A stretch of 64,000 nucleotides of DNA from positions 496,001 through 560,000 of the forward strand of contig NZ_JACIJF010000001.1 of the NCBI RefSeq assembly GCF_014199255.1, read 5' to 3'. A program made the translations under genes and the position numbers. The stretch comes from Sphingomonas xinjiangensis. Lineage in GTDB: Bacteria > Pseudomonadota > Alphaproteobacteria > Sphingomonadales > Sphingomonadaceae. The notes below the pieces were generated by a model. That model did no database searches. It had not been told where the DNA came from and saw nothing but the letters and a program-made list of their open reading frames with translations. Below are positions 14,638 through 23,135 of this stretch, one piece after another. Position 1 is the stretch's first letter. Each line of letters begins with the position of its first letter.

Positions 14638-15151
14638 GGCTGAGGCAAAGCTGGCGCCGGCGAGCACCGCGGACTTCCGCACGCAGCTGACGGCCTGCCT
14701 GACGCTGGTTGCACCCACGGGCATGACGCCTGAGGATCGCACAGAATGGCTGCGCGCTGCCTGGGGCGCGCTGAAGGACATCCCGCCTGATTTGCTCGAG
14801 GCTGGCTGCGAGCTGGCTCGCGAGACGTGCGACCATCCGTCGAAGATCGTGCCGGCCATCATCAAGGCCACCGATCAGGTCTGGCGCAAGCGGAAGGGTG
14901 ATCGCGCTCGGGTGCTGGCAACGCTGGCGCTGCCGGCTGAGGAGCCGGTCACCGTGGATCCGGACGAGCTTTGCACCCCCGAGCAGGCCGCGGCGATCAT
15001 CGCCGAGCTCGGGCTGAAGATGGATGACGCCCCTGCCCGTCAGCGTGCCCACAAGGGACCGCCGACAGCGCCAACCCGGGAATGGTACATCGCGCGCGGC
15101 GTCGATCCCGCTGACATCCCCAACAGCGCGCCCGTCGAGCAGGCCGCATGA
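14486..15151 (+). CDS. Second replication-region protein, unknown (221 aa)
   Basis: Starts 152 nt before the end of the initiator gene in another frame. Helical and Ala-rich. DFRTQLTACLTLVAPTGMTPEDRTEWLRAAWGALKDIPPDLLEAGCELARETCDHPSKIVPAI is the most characteristic part and resembles phage proteins found after O-like initiators. The C-terminus ends TREWYIARGVDPADIP. It may be a helicase loader analogue (lambda P position); this is inferred. Confidence 0.65.
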   Translation: MTGERNLQTGTAQIATVSAAQHLPRFLSSVNPNAKHLDRRLRSYGELALAEAEAKLAPASTADFRTQLTACLTLVAPTGMTPEDRTEWLRAAWGALKDIPPDLLEAGCELARETCDHPSKIVPAIIKATDQVWRKRKGDRARVLATLALPAEEPVTVDPDELCTPEQAAAIIAELGLKMDDAPARQRAHKGPPTAPTREWYIARGVDPADIPNSAPVEQAA

Positions 15152-15324
15152 GCGAGCCTTACACCGCCGCCATGATCACCACCGTGCTTCGCGGCAGCAC
15201 CGACGATCGTCTTGGCCAGGTCCGCCCCACCGACTTCCACCGCTGGCCCACCCGCAAGATCGTCCCAAGGCCCCTCATCGAAGAACTGATCCGCAACGAA
15301 CGCGCGAGGAGAGTGGGATGCTGA
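15148..15324 (+). CDS. Small protein (58 aa)
   Basis: Reads MSEPYTAAMITTVLRGSTDD to RARRVGC. ATGA start overlap with the upstream gene and 7-nt overlap with the next. Basic C-terminus (HRWPTRKIVPRPLIEELIRNERAR). Not recognised. Confidence 0.55.
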   Translation: MSEPYTAAMITTVLRGSTDDRLGQVRPTDFHRWPTRKIVPRPLIEELIRNERARRVGC

Positions 15325-15719
15325 AACAGATCGGACGAGCAGGACAAGCGTTCTGGGCCACGCTCACGGACAAGCTGTTTCTCAACCTGCCCGACAGCTA
15401 CCGGGATATGGCGGCATGCGATCTGGACGACCGCTCGCTGGTGCAGTGGGTCCGGTGGGCATTGGCGAACAGTGCCAAGTTCTACGAGAAGGACGCGGCA
15501 GAGCGCGGTCGCAACACCGCTGAGATCATCACCCAGCACGGTGTCGTCGCTCTGGCCCTCCTGACGCTGAAGATGGGCGCAACGCAGGCGACGTTCGATG
15601 TTGAGGGCATCACGTACCGCAGCGAGGAGCAGGGAGATTGGCGCGTCACCATCGAGCGCACCAACCCGCCCCATGTTGCCACCCCCTCCCGCACCGTCAA
15701 CCTGGAGCAAGTGAGATGA
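15318..15719 (+). CDS. Hypothetical protein (133 aa)
   Basis: Starts MLKQIGRAGQAFWATLTD. Contains an amphipathic N-terminal helix and ITYRSEEQGDWRVTIER near the end. AGGAGAGTGGG lies just upstream of the ATG. No family recognised. Confidence 0.58.
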   Translation: MLKQIGRAGQAFWATLTDKLFLNLPDSYRDMAACDLDDRSLVQWVRWALANSAKFYEKDAAERGRNTAEIITQHGVVALALLTLKMGATQATFDVEGITYRSEEQGDWRVTIERTNPPHVATPSRTVNLEQVR

Positions 15720-16276
15720 GCGCACTCGCAATCGTGGAAACCGCGCCGGTGCCGGCGTTCGACAGTTGGATTGAACAGGGCCGCACCCTTGCCGCCCAGC
15801 GCCGCGAACTGGATTGGCAGATCGGCGACTGGCTCGCTGAAGGCCAGGAGAAGTTCGGGGACCAGCTTGAACTCGGCCTGCTGTCCGAACGCCTGGGCAT
15901 TGACCCCAAGCGGCTGAAGCAGGCGGAGAAGGTCGCGACGGCGTTTCCCGAGCACATGCGGGCTGAGGGCGTGCCATTCGAGGTTCACGCCTACATCGCA
16001 GCACTGCCGGCCGATCGGCGCCTTCCGGTGCTGAAGCAGGCCAGCGACGAACATTGGGGCGAGCGCGAGGTCAAACGCGTGGTCACCCAGCATCGCCAAC
16101 TCACCGCGGCCTTCATCGATGACGACCCCGAGCGCCTCGCAACCGAGATGTTCCGTTGTTGGAACCGCATGCCCGTCGATGTGCGGGAATATGCCTGGGA
16201 GCTTCTGGAGCGAGCCAAGCGCGCCGGGTTCGCAGCGATCAATGAGGATGACGTGGGGGACCAGAACGATGCTTAA
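15716..16276 (+). CDS. Hypothetical protein, possible ParB/KorB-like HTH
   Basis: 186 residues. The central region (IGDWLAEGQEKFGDQLELGLLSERLGIDPKRLKQAEKVATAFPEH) reads like a helix-turn-helix, followed by a PADRRLPVLKQASDEHWGEREVKRVV helix. It resembles phage proteins with a DUF1376/KorB-like helical core, but I cannot assign a family. It sits directly before the packaging genes. Confidence 0.55.
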   Translation: MSALAIVETAPVPAFDSWIEQGRTLAAQRRELDWQIGDWLAEGQEKFGDQLELGLLSERLGIDPKRLKQAEKVATAFPEHMRAEGVPFEVHAYIAALPADRRLPVLKQASDEHWGEREVKRVVTQHRQLTAAFIDDDPERLATEMFRCWNRMPVDVREYAWELLERAKRAGFAAINEDDVGDQNDA

Positions 16277-16460
16277 GCCATACTCCACCAAGCGCCCCCG
16301 CCCCGTGCCGCCTGAGTTCGAGCAGAACTTCATCGCCGGCGGTTGGGCTCGCGTGAACCAGATGTACGGGAAGAACCCGGCGCTGCGGTACTTTCGGGTG
16401 TCGGGGCCTGAGCGGCTGAGCCTGATGCGTAAGGCCCATGTTCGGCGAAAGGGCAAGTGA
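16269..16460 (+). CDS. Small basic protein (63 aa)
   Basis: Opens MLKPYSTKRPRPVPPEFEQN and contains IAGGWARVNQMYGKNPALRYFRVSGPERLSLMRKA. It overlaps its upstream neighbour by 8 nt and the small terminase gene at TGATG. Position immediately before terS suggests a packaging or late-regulation accessory. Confidence 0.55.
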   Translation: MLKPYSTKRPRPVPPEFEQNFIAGGWARVNQMYGKNPALRYFRVSGPERLSLMRKAHVRRKGK

Positions 16461-16837
16461 TGGCAGGAGGTCGGCCAACGAAGTACGATCCTGCCTATTG
16501 CGAGCAGGTTGTCGAGCACATGCAGGAGGGGGCAAGCCTGACTTCGTTCGCTGCGTCGATCGATGTTTCGCGTGCCACTATCAACGTCTGGATGAACGAG
16601 CACCCAGAGTTTTTAGAAGCCGCCAACGCGGGGAAGGCGAAATGCGCCGCTTGGTGGGAGAAGGTCGGGCGCAATATTGCTCTTGGCGGCGGTGGGCCTG
16701 GCGCTTCTACGCTTGCCGTGTTCGGCATGAAGAACATGGGCAAGGACGACTGGAGCGACAGCACACAGGTTGACCACCGTAGCAGTGACGGCAGCATGAC
16801 GCCCAAGGCTCCAGTATACAACATCACAGACACGTGA
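16460..16837 (+). CDS. terS: Terminase small subunit
   Basis: About 125 residues. GRPTKYDPAYCEQVVEHMQEGASLTSFAASIDVSRATINVWMNEHPEF is the HTH that recognises the phage packaging site; the segment after it resembles the oligomerisation region of small terminases. It overlaps the large subunit by GTGA at 16,834. Confidence 0.85.
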   Translation: MAGGRPTKYDPAYCEQVVEHMQEGASLTSFAASIDVSRATINVWMNEHPEFLEAANAGKAKCAAWWEKVGRNIALGGGGPGASTLAVFGMKNMGKDDWSDSTQVDHRSSDGSMTPKAPVYNITDT

Positions 16838-18267
16838 CACAGGAAGTAATCGACATCTTCCCGGTATACCGGGACTATCTGCAACCCGCGCGCTTCAAGG
16901 TAGCATATGGCGGGCGCGGCAGTGCAAAGACGCGCACCTTCTGCACCATCCTGACCAGCAACGTGCTGTACTTCGGTTGGCGGGTGGTCTGCTTTCGCGA
17001 GATCATGGAGAGCATCGCGGACAGCGTGTACCAGGAGTTCGTCGCTGAGATCGAGCGGCGCGGGCTGGAGGACCATTTCGAGATCCTGAAGACCGAGATC
17101 CGCTGCCTCACCTCGGGCGGCTGCATCCGCTTCTCAGGCATCAAGGCGAGCGCGACCCGGCTCAACACGCAAAAGCTCAAGGGTTTCTCAGATTTCGATG
17201 CGGCGTGGCTGGAGGAGGCCAACCCGGTCACCGCGGAAAGCTGGAACGCGCTGATCCCGACGATGCGCAAGAGCGGGTCCGAAATCTGGGTGTCATTCAA
17301 CCCGGAGAACCCGTTGGAGGAGACATACCGGCGCTTCGTGGCTGATCCCATGTATCCGCCAGAGCGCGACGGCCGGGTCTATTGCGTCTCCAAGAAGATC
17401 AACTTCACCGACAACCCCCGCTTCCCTCGGGAGCTCGCCGACGACGCTGAGTTGATGCAGTTGGTGGACCCCGAGCTGTATCGCCACGTATATCTTGGCG
17501 AGCCGGTTGCGGACAACGCGCTGTCGATCATCAAGCCGGCGTGGTTCGAAGCGTCGATCGATGCGCACCTCAAGATACCGGATTTCCCGACGGGCGGCGG
17601 CAAGATCGGCGGCATGGACGTGTCGGGCGGTGTTGAGGGCGACGTCGCGGCGCCCAAGGCGAACGATCCGAACGCGCTGGCCTGGCGCTATGGGTGCGTG
17701 CTGATGGGATTGGACGAGTGGCAGGACGAGAACCCGAACAAGGCCGCGGCGCATGCCCACCCGATCGTCGTTCGCGAAGGTCTGGACACACTCAACATTG
17801 ATGACATCGGCGTCGGCGCTTCCGTGCCTGGCGAGTTCCGCCGGCTGCATGCGGAGAAGCCAGGCTTGCGGCAGGTGTCCTACCAGGGCTGGACGGCGTC
17901 AGAAGGGCCATCCAACCCAGACCGCGAGTACCAGCCCGGGAAAACCCATGGCGACATGTTCCTGAACCTCAAGGCGCAGGGCTGGGGCATGCTTGGCGAT
18001 CGCTTCCGCAACACATGGCAGGCGCGCAATGGCCTGCCGCATGATGCCGACAAACTGATCTCTATACCCTCCGGCCTGCCACTGCGGCAGAAGCTGCAAG
18101 GCGAGCTTACATCGCCACGACGCGAGAGCTTGAACGGGCGCATGAAGGTCGAGGGTAAGAAGTCCCTGAAGAAGCGGGGCATCCCGTCGCACAACATTGC
18201 CGACGCGGTCGTGATGGCTTTCGCGGACGAGAAGCGGAAGGGGTACGATATGGGGGCGCTGCTCTGA
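16834..18267 (+). CDS. terL: Terminase large subunit (PBSX/TerL family)
   Basis: 477 residues. ATPase domain with Walker A in YGGRGSAKTRTF (about 27-38) and Walker B in FDAAWLEEANP, then the coupling motif WVSFNPENP. The nuclease domain follows, with IGGMDVSGGVEGD and the terminal NIADAVVMAFAD acidic motif. It cuts and pumps phage DNA into proheads. It starts at a GTG. Its TGA stop is the first three bases of a dispersed TGACGGCGGCAA element. Confidence 0.94.
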   Translation: MTQEVIDIFPVYRDYLQPARFKVAYGGRGSAKTRTFCTILTSNVLYFGWRVVCFREIMESIADSVYQEFVAEIERRGLEDHFEILKTEIRCLTSGGCIRFSGIKASATRLNTQKLKGFSDFDAAWLEEANPVTAESWNALIPTMRKSGSEIWVSFNPENPLEETYRRFVADPMYPPERDGRVYCVSKKINFTDNPRFPRELADDAELMQLVDPELYRHVYLGEPVADNALSIIKPAWFEASIDAHLKIPDFPTGGGKIGGMDVSGGVEGDVAAPKANDPNALAWRYGCVLMGLDEWQDENPNKAAAHAHPIVVREGLDTLNIDDIGVGASVPGEFRRLHAEKPGLRQVSYQGWTASEGPSNPDREYQPGKTHGDMFLNLKAQGWGMLGDRFRNTWQARNGLPHDADKLISIPSGLPLRQKLQGELTSPRRESLNGRMKVEGKKSLKKRGIPSHNIADAVVMAFADEKRKGYDMGALL

Positions 18268-18276
18268 CGGCGGCAA
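18265..18276 (+). promoter_or_regulatory. Dispersed late element, copy 1 (12-mer only)
   Basis: TGACGGCGGCAA beginning on the terL stop codon. The downstream TA-type block is not recognisable at the usual 20-nt spacing (CCTGCA) and no gene starts at the expected distance. It precedes two small membrane genes. Confidence 0.5.
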
Positions 18277-18493
18277 CTCAGCACACTGGCTCGCCACCTG
18301 CAAACGGCCGAGGCTGAACGTCGGCGCGAGATGCCTGCTCCCCCACGGCGACCGAAAAATTATGCTCTAGGGATTCAACCTAGTTGCTCTCCGGGCGGAT
18401 ACATTACACAACGATGACGTTGGTCGATCTAGAGCGGGAGAACCGCCAGCGAATCAACAGGTTGCTTGTAACAAAGGCGCGTGGAGAGGTTGT

Positions 18494-18634
18494 ATGGCGA
18501 CAGGATCGCTTCAGCAGGGCAATGAGCCCGTGTACGGCGGCAAAGCACTCCGCGGTGTGCTCATCGGATCGGCGTTAGCTGTACCATTTTGGGTCGTTTC
18601 AGGCGCGCTCCTCCTGAAAGCCCTGGTTCAGTAG
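18494..18634 (+). CDS. Small membrane protein (46 aa)
   Basis: MATGSLQQGNEPVYGGKALR then GVLIGSALAVPFWVVSGALLL, one membrane helix, ending VQ. GGAGAGG sits 4-5 nt before the ATG, an unusually good ribosome-binding site for this region. It lies between late-element copies 1 and 2, i.e. between terL and portal, where accessory morons are common. Confidence 0.6.
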   Translation: MATGSLQQGNEPVYGGKALRGVLIGSALAVPFWVVSGALLLKALVQ

Positions 18635-18719
18635 CGGGATTCTCCCAGCGGCCGGCTAACATGGAGCAGTAGCGACTCAGCCTCAATTGCGTTATGCGAT
18701 CGCAAAAGGGGTTAACGAG

Positions 18720-18935
18720 ATGCTAACGCTTCTTACGATAGCGGGCGCCATCTGGGCGCTCTCTTCGACAATTCTGCTGCTGGCGGGTCTCCTGTGCGTG
18801 GTTTCGCCAGCATTTCGAGCTCACATCATGCCGGTCGATTCTCCCGCTCCTCGCGAACAGCATGCGGGGATCAGCCTGGTTGTGAATAACACCAGCGCGA
18901 AGGCCTCTGCTCGCCTGAAGCTCGTCGCCGCCTAA
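18720..18935 (+). CDS. Small membrane protein (71 aa)
   Basis: MLTLLTIAGAIWALSSTILLL and AGLLCVVSPAFRAHIM form one or two membrane helices, followed by a polar tail. The ATG at 18,720 is preferred because the hydrophobic segment begins there; 33 nt of longer in-frame sequence is polar. Unknown function. Second gene of the insert between terL and portal. Confidence 0.55.
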   Translation: MLTLLTIAGAIWALSSTILLLAGLLCVVSPAFRAHIMPVDSPAPREQHAGISLVVNNTSAKASARLKLVAA

Positions 18936-18941
18936 ACACCC

Positions 18942-18979
18942 TGACGGCGGCAAACCCGCCTCGCTGCGCCTGCCACCCA
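18942..18979 (+). promoter_or_regulatory. Dispersed late element, copy 2, before portal
   Basis: TGACGGCGGCAA, 20 nt, CACCCA, 7 nt, then the portal ATG at 18,987. No Shine-Dalgarno precedes that ATG. Same geometry as copies 3, 5, 6, 8 and 9. Confidence 0.65.
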
Positions 18980-18986
18980 CGTCATC

Positions 18987-20446
18987 ATGGCGTGGATCAC
19001 CGACAGCCTGCGTTCCGCCATCGGCTCAGCAGTCCGCCTGAACCCGTTCGCGCGGTTCGCCGCCAGCACATCGGCGCCCGCCGTCTTCAATCACCAGCTC
19101 GCCCTTGCCGCGTACATGTCGAGCGGCATGATGAAGAAGGTGATCAGCATCCCCGCGGCCGATCGCACGCAGAAGTGGCGCGATTGGCAGGCACCCAAAG
19201 ATGTCATTGCCCAGATCGAGCGCGAGGAAAAGCGGCTCGGGCTGCGTGCTAAGGTCAAGCAGGCTGAGGTCCTGCGCGGCGTCGGCGGCGGCGCCATCCT
19301 CATCATCACTGCAGGAAGCCACGAACAGCCCCTGACGCCGGCGCAGATCGCACAGGGCGGCATCATCGCGCTCAACGTCGTGTCGCGCTGGGAAATCCAA
19401 GGCCGCGATTGGGTGCGCAATCTGGCCGACCCGCTGAACGGCCAGCCTCTCATGTTCGAGATCCAGGCGGAAACGGGCACGCAGAAGATCCACCCGTCGC
19501 GGGTCATCTGCTTCCGCGGTGAGCCCCTGCCCGCTGGCTCGGCTGCTGGTGACGAAGAGAAGTTCTGGGGTGACAGCCGGCTCCTGCGCGTGTTCTGCGA
19601 GGTGCAGCGCTCCGACGAGACGCAGGCGTGGTTCTCGCAGCTAGTGAAGAAGGCCAAGCTGCTGCGGATCGGCATCCCGAACCTCACCGACTTCACCGCC
19701 ACCAGCGAGGGCCAGCAGAAGCTCGCAAGCCGTGTCGCCCTGATCGCTGAGGGCGAGAGCACGCTGAACGCCACCGTGTTCGCCGCTGCATCAGGCGCCG
19801 AGAGCCCCGGCGAGACCATCACCGACTACCAGATCACCTGGAACGGCATCCCAGCTGTCATGGACGCCTTCAACCAGCAGGTTGCGGCGGTGAGCGACAT
19901 CCCGTTTACGCGCCTCATGGGCCGGTCGCCTGCAGGCATGAACGCCACCGGCGAGCACGATAACGACAACTGGAACGACGCCGTCTCGATGGGCAGGAGA
20001 ACGAGGTTCGCCCCTGCCTGGAGGCGCTGGACCCGTTCCTGCTGCGCTCCGCTGGCGTTGCCAAGCCCGATGCCGTGACATGGCGCTGGGCTCCTCTCTG
20101 GACGCCCACCGAGCAGCAGGAAGCCGACACGTTCGACAAGACCATGGACGCGGTGGTCAAACTCCAGAACACCGGCGCCATTCCCGACCGTGCGTTCGCC
20201 GAGGGTGTACAGAACCTCATGGAGGAGCGGGAGTACATTCCGGGGCTCGGTGCTGCGCTGGCGAAGCTTCCTGAGAGCGAGCGCTTCGGCCTCTCCGGTG
20301 GCGACGACGACGGCACCGATCCAAGCGAGCTGACCCAATCCGGCAACGGAGAGGAAGGAGGTGATCCCCGTCTCGAAGGTGGCGCGGGTGGTGTTGGAAG
20401 CACCCCCGCCCGCCGGGCTGCGAATGACAAGGCGGGTGAGAAATGA
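18987..20446 (+). pseudogene. Portal protein (DUF1073 type), disrupted by a frameshift
   Basis: The first frame encodes a DUF1073/phage_portal_3-type protein (ISIPAADRTQKWRDW, then GVGGGAILIITAG, IHPSRVICFRG, FTRLMGRSPAGMNATGEHDNDNW). At about 19,992 GGCAGG replaces an expected GGCCAGG. Reading then leaves the family pattern (RRTRFAPAWRRWTRS) and stops at 20,078. The -1 frame continues correctly (GQENEVRPCLEALDPFLL, then WRWAPLWTPTEQQEADTFDK) to 20,446. One missing C explains this; no slippery heptamer is present. Either a true mutation that would block morphogenesis or a sequencing error. The family is sometimes mislabelled anti-CBASS Acb1. Confidence 0.85.
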
Positions 20447-20604
20447 GCCGCGCACGTCGCCTCCTGAATGCCGCCCTCTTGCCGCTTGGCATCTGCGTAG
20501 GGCGCATCCTTCGCGCTGAGAACATGGTCGGAGGGCAATGGGTCAGCGCGCCTCCCCCGACTGGCTGGCGCGCGTATCGGGTGCTGCCGCTGCGGAAGCG
20601 CTAA
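20443..20604 (+). CDS. Small basic protein (53 aa)
   Basis: MSRARRLLNAALLPLGICVG then GQWVSAPPPTGWRAYRVLPLRKR. It has ATGA overlap with the portal end and TAATG with the head-morphogenesis gene, supporting a coupled small gene between portal and Mu-F-like protein. Unknown. Confidence 0.55.
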   Translation: MSRARRLLNAALLPLGICVGRILRAENMVGGQWVSAPPPTGWRAYRVLPLRKR

Positions 20605-21455
20605 TGCGCTACGACCTCGCCACCCTAGCCCGCCGCGCCCGCAATCCCCGGCGCAAGGCGATCGTCATCCGCGACATCGTGCCCCCTGCAGTCCTCAGTA
20701 CCGACCTCTACCGCGCGGCCTACCTCCCCGTCGTCACCGCCTGGGAACGCCACGCAGCCGGCATCGCAGAGGAATACGCCCGCACCCTGTCCGGCATGAC
20801 GACCGACTCCGCCGAAGACCTGCAAGCCCGCCTCGATGCCGCAAGCTCCGAGCTGGAGCGGCTGTTTATCCTGCTGGACAGCGCATTGCGTGACTGGACG
20901 GTTCGGACTGAAGCTTGGCAGCGGGACAAGTGGCGGGGCGCGGTGCTCAGCGCGACGGGTGTGGACCTGGGCACGATGCTGGGGCCTGAGGACGTGCGGG
21001 AAACGCTCGCCAGCTACCTCGCCTGGAACAGCGACCTGGTCCGCGACGTGTCCGCCCAGACCCGGAAGCGCATCTCCCACGCCGTGTTCTCCGGGCTCCA
21101 GAACCGCACGCCCGCGCGGGAAGTGGCGAAGTCGATCCGTGAGGCAACCGGGCTGGCGCGGGATCGATCGCAGCGCATTGCGTCCGACCAGCTGAGCAAG
21201 GTGTCGTCTGCGCTGGCCGACGAGCGCCGACGGCAGGCGGGGATCAGCTATTGGAAGTGGCGGCATTCCGGCAAGCTTCACCCGCGTGTGCGGCACCAGG
21301 ACCGCGACGGCGACATCTACGCCGACACCGCTGCTGGTGCTGGTGGAGAAGTCGACGGCAAGACGGTGTTGGCGCCGCCCGAGGCTAATGACCTCCCCGG
21401 ACGGCAGCCTTACTGCGGGTGCCGCTCGCAGAGCGTGCTGGTGCTGGATGACTAG
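20604..21455 (+). CDS. Head morphogenesis protein (Mu gpF-like)
   Basis: About 283 residues from the ATG at 20,604 that overlaps the upstream TAA. A helical N-terminal domain is followed by the Mu-F/SPP1-gp7 signature: RIASDQLSKVSSALADERRRQAGISYWKWRHSG, then HQDRDG, then PGRQPYCGCRSQSVL with the conserved Cys pair. Members are minor capsid proteins bound near the portal and ejected with DNA or required for assembly. Confidence 0.88.
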   Translation: MRYDLATLARRARNPRRKAIVIRDIVPPAVLSTDLYRAAYLPVVTAWERHAAGIAEEYARTLSGMTTDSAEDLQARLDAASSELERLFILLDSALRDWTVRTEAWQRDKWRGAVLSATGVDLGTMLGPEDVRETLASYLAWNSDLVRDVSAQTRKRISHAVFSGLQNRTPAREVAKSIREATGLARDRSQRIASDQLSKVSSALADERRRQAGISYWKWRHSGKLHPRVRHQDRDGDIYADTAAGAGGEVDGKTVLAPPEANDLPGRQPYCGCRSQSVLVLDD

Positions 21456-21477
21456 CCGATGTTAAGCTCAAGAAACG

Positions 21478-21906
21478 TCAGCAGAAGATCGCGCCATTTC
21501 GCCTCGTCAACAGAACCGGAAAAACTTCCGTGCGGTCGGGCATCTTTCGAGGAGAACCGATCTGCAAACTAATATGGCCGTACTTGGTGACGTTGATACG
21601 CAGCACGCCAGTGCGGATTTCCCGTCCCGGGTTCTCGATATAAGTAACGAAGTCATCCAATGCTGGCGTGGTCCTCGCCTCTGACGAGCCTCGTTCGAAG
21701 TACATTCCCCGCTTCTCTAGGTCCGAGTTGAGGGCTTCGATGGCTGAATCCAGAGCGGCTGACGAGCTAACCCAATCGACTGCGGCACTCGCTGCATTCT
21801 CGGCTTGCACGCGCAGTTCTTCAGCAATGCGCTCCTCCGCCGCCTTCTTCTTCGCATCCGCCTCGTCAATTTTTGCGAAGATAGCGCTCAACCGCTCATC
21901 CGGCAT
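21478..21906 (-). CDS. Hypothetical moron gene on the opposite strand (142 aa)
   Basis: Starts MPDERLSAIFAKIDEADAKK with GGAGG 6 nt upstream. A long charged helix (about 10-75) is followed by a compact C-terminal domain (TGVLRINVTKYGHISLQIG). It interrupts the rightward head operon, so it must have its own promoter in 21,907-21,976, the same space that holds late-element copy 3 on the other strand. Likely expressed in the lysogen. Confidence 0.6.
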   Translation of the reverse strand: MPDERLSAIFAKIDEADAKKKAAEERIAEELRVQAENAASAAVDWVSSSAALDSAIEALNSDLEKRGMYFERGSSEARTTPALDDFVTYIENPGREIRTGVLRINVTKYGHISLQIGSPRKMPDRTEVFPVLLTRRNGAIFC

Positions 21907-21931
21907 TTCAAGCCTCCTCTCTTCTCCACAC

Positions 21932-21969
21932 TGACGGCGGCAACACCCCTTCACAAGCCCCGATACTCC
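21932..21969 (+). promoter_or_regulatory. Dispersed late element, copy 3, before protease/scaffold gene
   Basis: TGACGGCGGCAA, 20 nt, TACTCC, 7 nt, ATG at 21,977. It restarts rightward transcription after the opposing moron gene. Confidence 0.72.
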
Positions 21970-21976
21970 GGGGAGC

Positions 21977-23122
21977 ATGCTATTCGAGGACCGACTTACA
22001 CTTGATGCCCCGCGCCGCACGCAGGACGGCTATCTCGCCGTGCGAGCAAAGGCGGCCAGGGTGGGGCATTACGAATATACCGGCCGCGACGTGGACCCCG
22101 AGAACAAGCACGGGTTCCGCGACCAGGCTATCGTGAAGGTTGCCCGCGAGGCCGATCAGGTCTTCGACAAGGCGTCGGCGCACAGTTTCATCGGCAAGCC
22201 GATCACCAACGACCATCCCAGCGTTCCGGTCACTTCCGCCAATTGGAAGGACCACGCGAGCGGCACCATCATGGGGGCCAAGTGGGAAGAGGGCGGCTAC
22301 CTCTCGTTCGACCTCATGCTGACCGACGCCGGAGCAATCTCGGCAGTCGAGGGCGGCAAGCGCGAACTCAGCAACGGCTATTCCTGCGATCTGGTGCGCG
22401 GTGACTTCGTGTCCGCCGACGGCACCGCCTGCCCGTTCAAGCAAACCAACATCCGCGGCAATCATGTCGCCTTGGTCGACCGGGGCCGTGCTGGCCCTGA
22501 GTGCGCGATCCGTGACGCTGCCGTCTGCGCGTCTGCCCCTCCACAGATTTTCGACAGCCTCACTACGCAGGAGAAGCCCGTGAAGACCATGCTCATCGAC
22601 GGGCTCACCGTCGACATTTCCAACGCGGACACCGCGCAGGCGACGATCGCCACGATCCTTGCCGCGCGCGATGCTGCAAATACCAAGGCTGCGGGCCTGG
22701 AGACGCAGGTTTCCACCCTCACTGCCGAAGGCGCGACCAAGGACGCCAAGATCACCACGCTTGAGCAGCAGGTCGCAGACGCCAAGCCGACCCCGCAGCA
22801 GCTGCGCGACGCTGGCAAGGCGCTGATAATCGCCGTCGACAAGGCGAAGGCGCTGGGCGTCACTGTCTCCGACGAGATGGACGAGGCCGCCATCATGAAG
22901 GCGACTGTCGACAAGCAGATGGGTGACGCGGCCAAGGATTGGACGGCCGACCAGATCGCCGCTTCCTTTGCCGTGCTGACCAAGGACGCCAAGCCGGCCC
23001 AGCAGCAGGTGCAGCCGATCGGCACGCCGCGCACCATCGGTGACGCAGCAACCGCAGTCAGCGCCGCGCGCACCGCGTGGCTCGCAGACAAGCAGGGCGC
23101 CTACCGCGCCACTGCGAACTAA
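21977..23122 (+). CDS. DUF2213 prohead protease-scaffold fusion
   Basis: 381 residues. The N-terminal about 185 residues are a DUF2213-type prohead protease domain (YEYTGRDVDPENKHGF, KPITNDHPSVPV, GGKRELSNGYSCDL, HVALVDRGRAG). The C-terminal about 180 residues are coiled-coil and Ala/Asp-rich (ETQVSTLTAEGATKDAKITT, then EQQVADAKPTPQQLRDAGK) as in scaffolds. An in-frame internal start at 22,580 probably gives free scaffold. Start at the ATG 7 nt after the TACTCC block of late-element copy 3. Confidence 0.85.
   Translation: MLFEDRLTLDAPRRTQDGYLAVRAKAARVGHYEYTGRDVDPENKHGFRDQAIVKVAREADQVFDKASAHSFIGKPITNDHPSVPVTSANWKDHASGTIMGAKWEEGGYLSFDLMLTDAGAISAVEGGKRELSNGYSCDLVRGDFVSADGTACPFKQTNIRGNHVALVDRGRAGPECAIRDAAVCASAPPQIFDSLTTQEKPVKTMLIDGLTVDISNADTAQATIATILAARDAANTKAAGLETQVSTLTAEGATKDAKITTLEQQVADAKPTPQQLRDAGKALIIAVDKAKALGVTVSDEMDEAAIMKATVDKQMGDAAKDWTADQIAASFAVLTKDAKPAQQQVQPIGTPRTIGDAATAVSAARTAWLADKQGAYRATAN
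22580..23122 (+). CDS. Nested in-frame scaffold protein (internal start)
   Basis: GTG at 22,580 (codon 202 of the protease fusion) is preceded by AGGAG with 6 nt spacing. The product, MKTMLIDGLTVDISNADTAQ onward, is the coiled-coil half alone. This is the lambda C/Nu3 arrangement. Evidence is the ribosome-binding site and the domain boundary; expression is inferred. Confidence 0.55.
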   Translation: MKTMLIDGLTVDISNADTAQATIATILAARDAANTKAAGLETQVSTLTAEGATKDAKITTLEQQVADAKPTPQQLRDAGKALIIAVDKAKALGVTVSDEMDEAAIMKATVDKQMGDAAKDWTADQIAASFAVLTKDAKPAQQQVQPIGTPRTIGDAATAVSAARTAWLADKQGAYRATAN

Positions 23123-23135
23123 GGGAGACTGAACA

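Noticed and set aside
18414..18578. Short plus-strand frame overlapping the 46-aa membrane gene
   Set aside because: No ribosome-binding site and a random-looking C-terminus; the overlapping membrane gene has strong initiation signals.
18987..20446. Naming the portal an anti-CBASS (Acb1) protein
   Set aside because: Some databases carry that label for DUF1073 proteins, but position directly after terminase and before the Mu-F-like protein makes portal the sound call.
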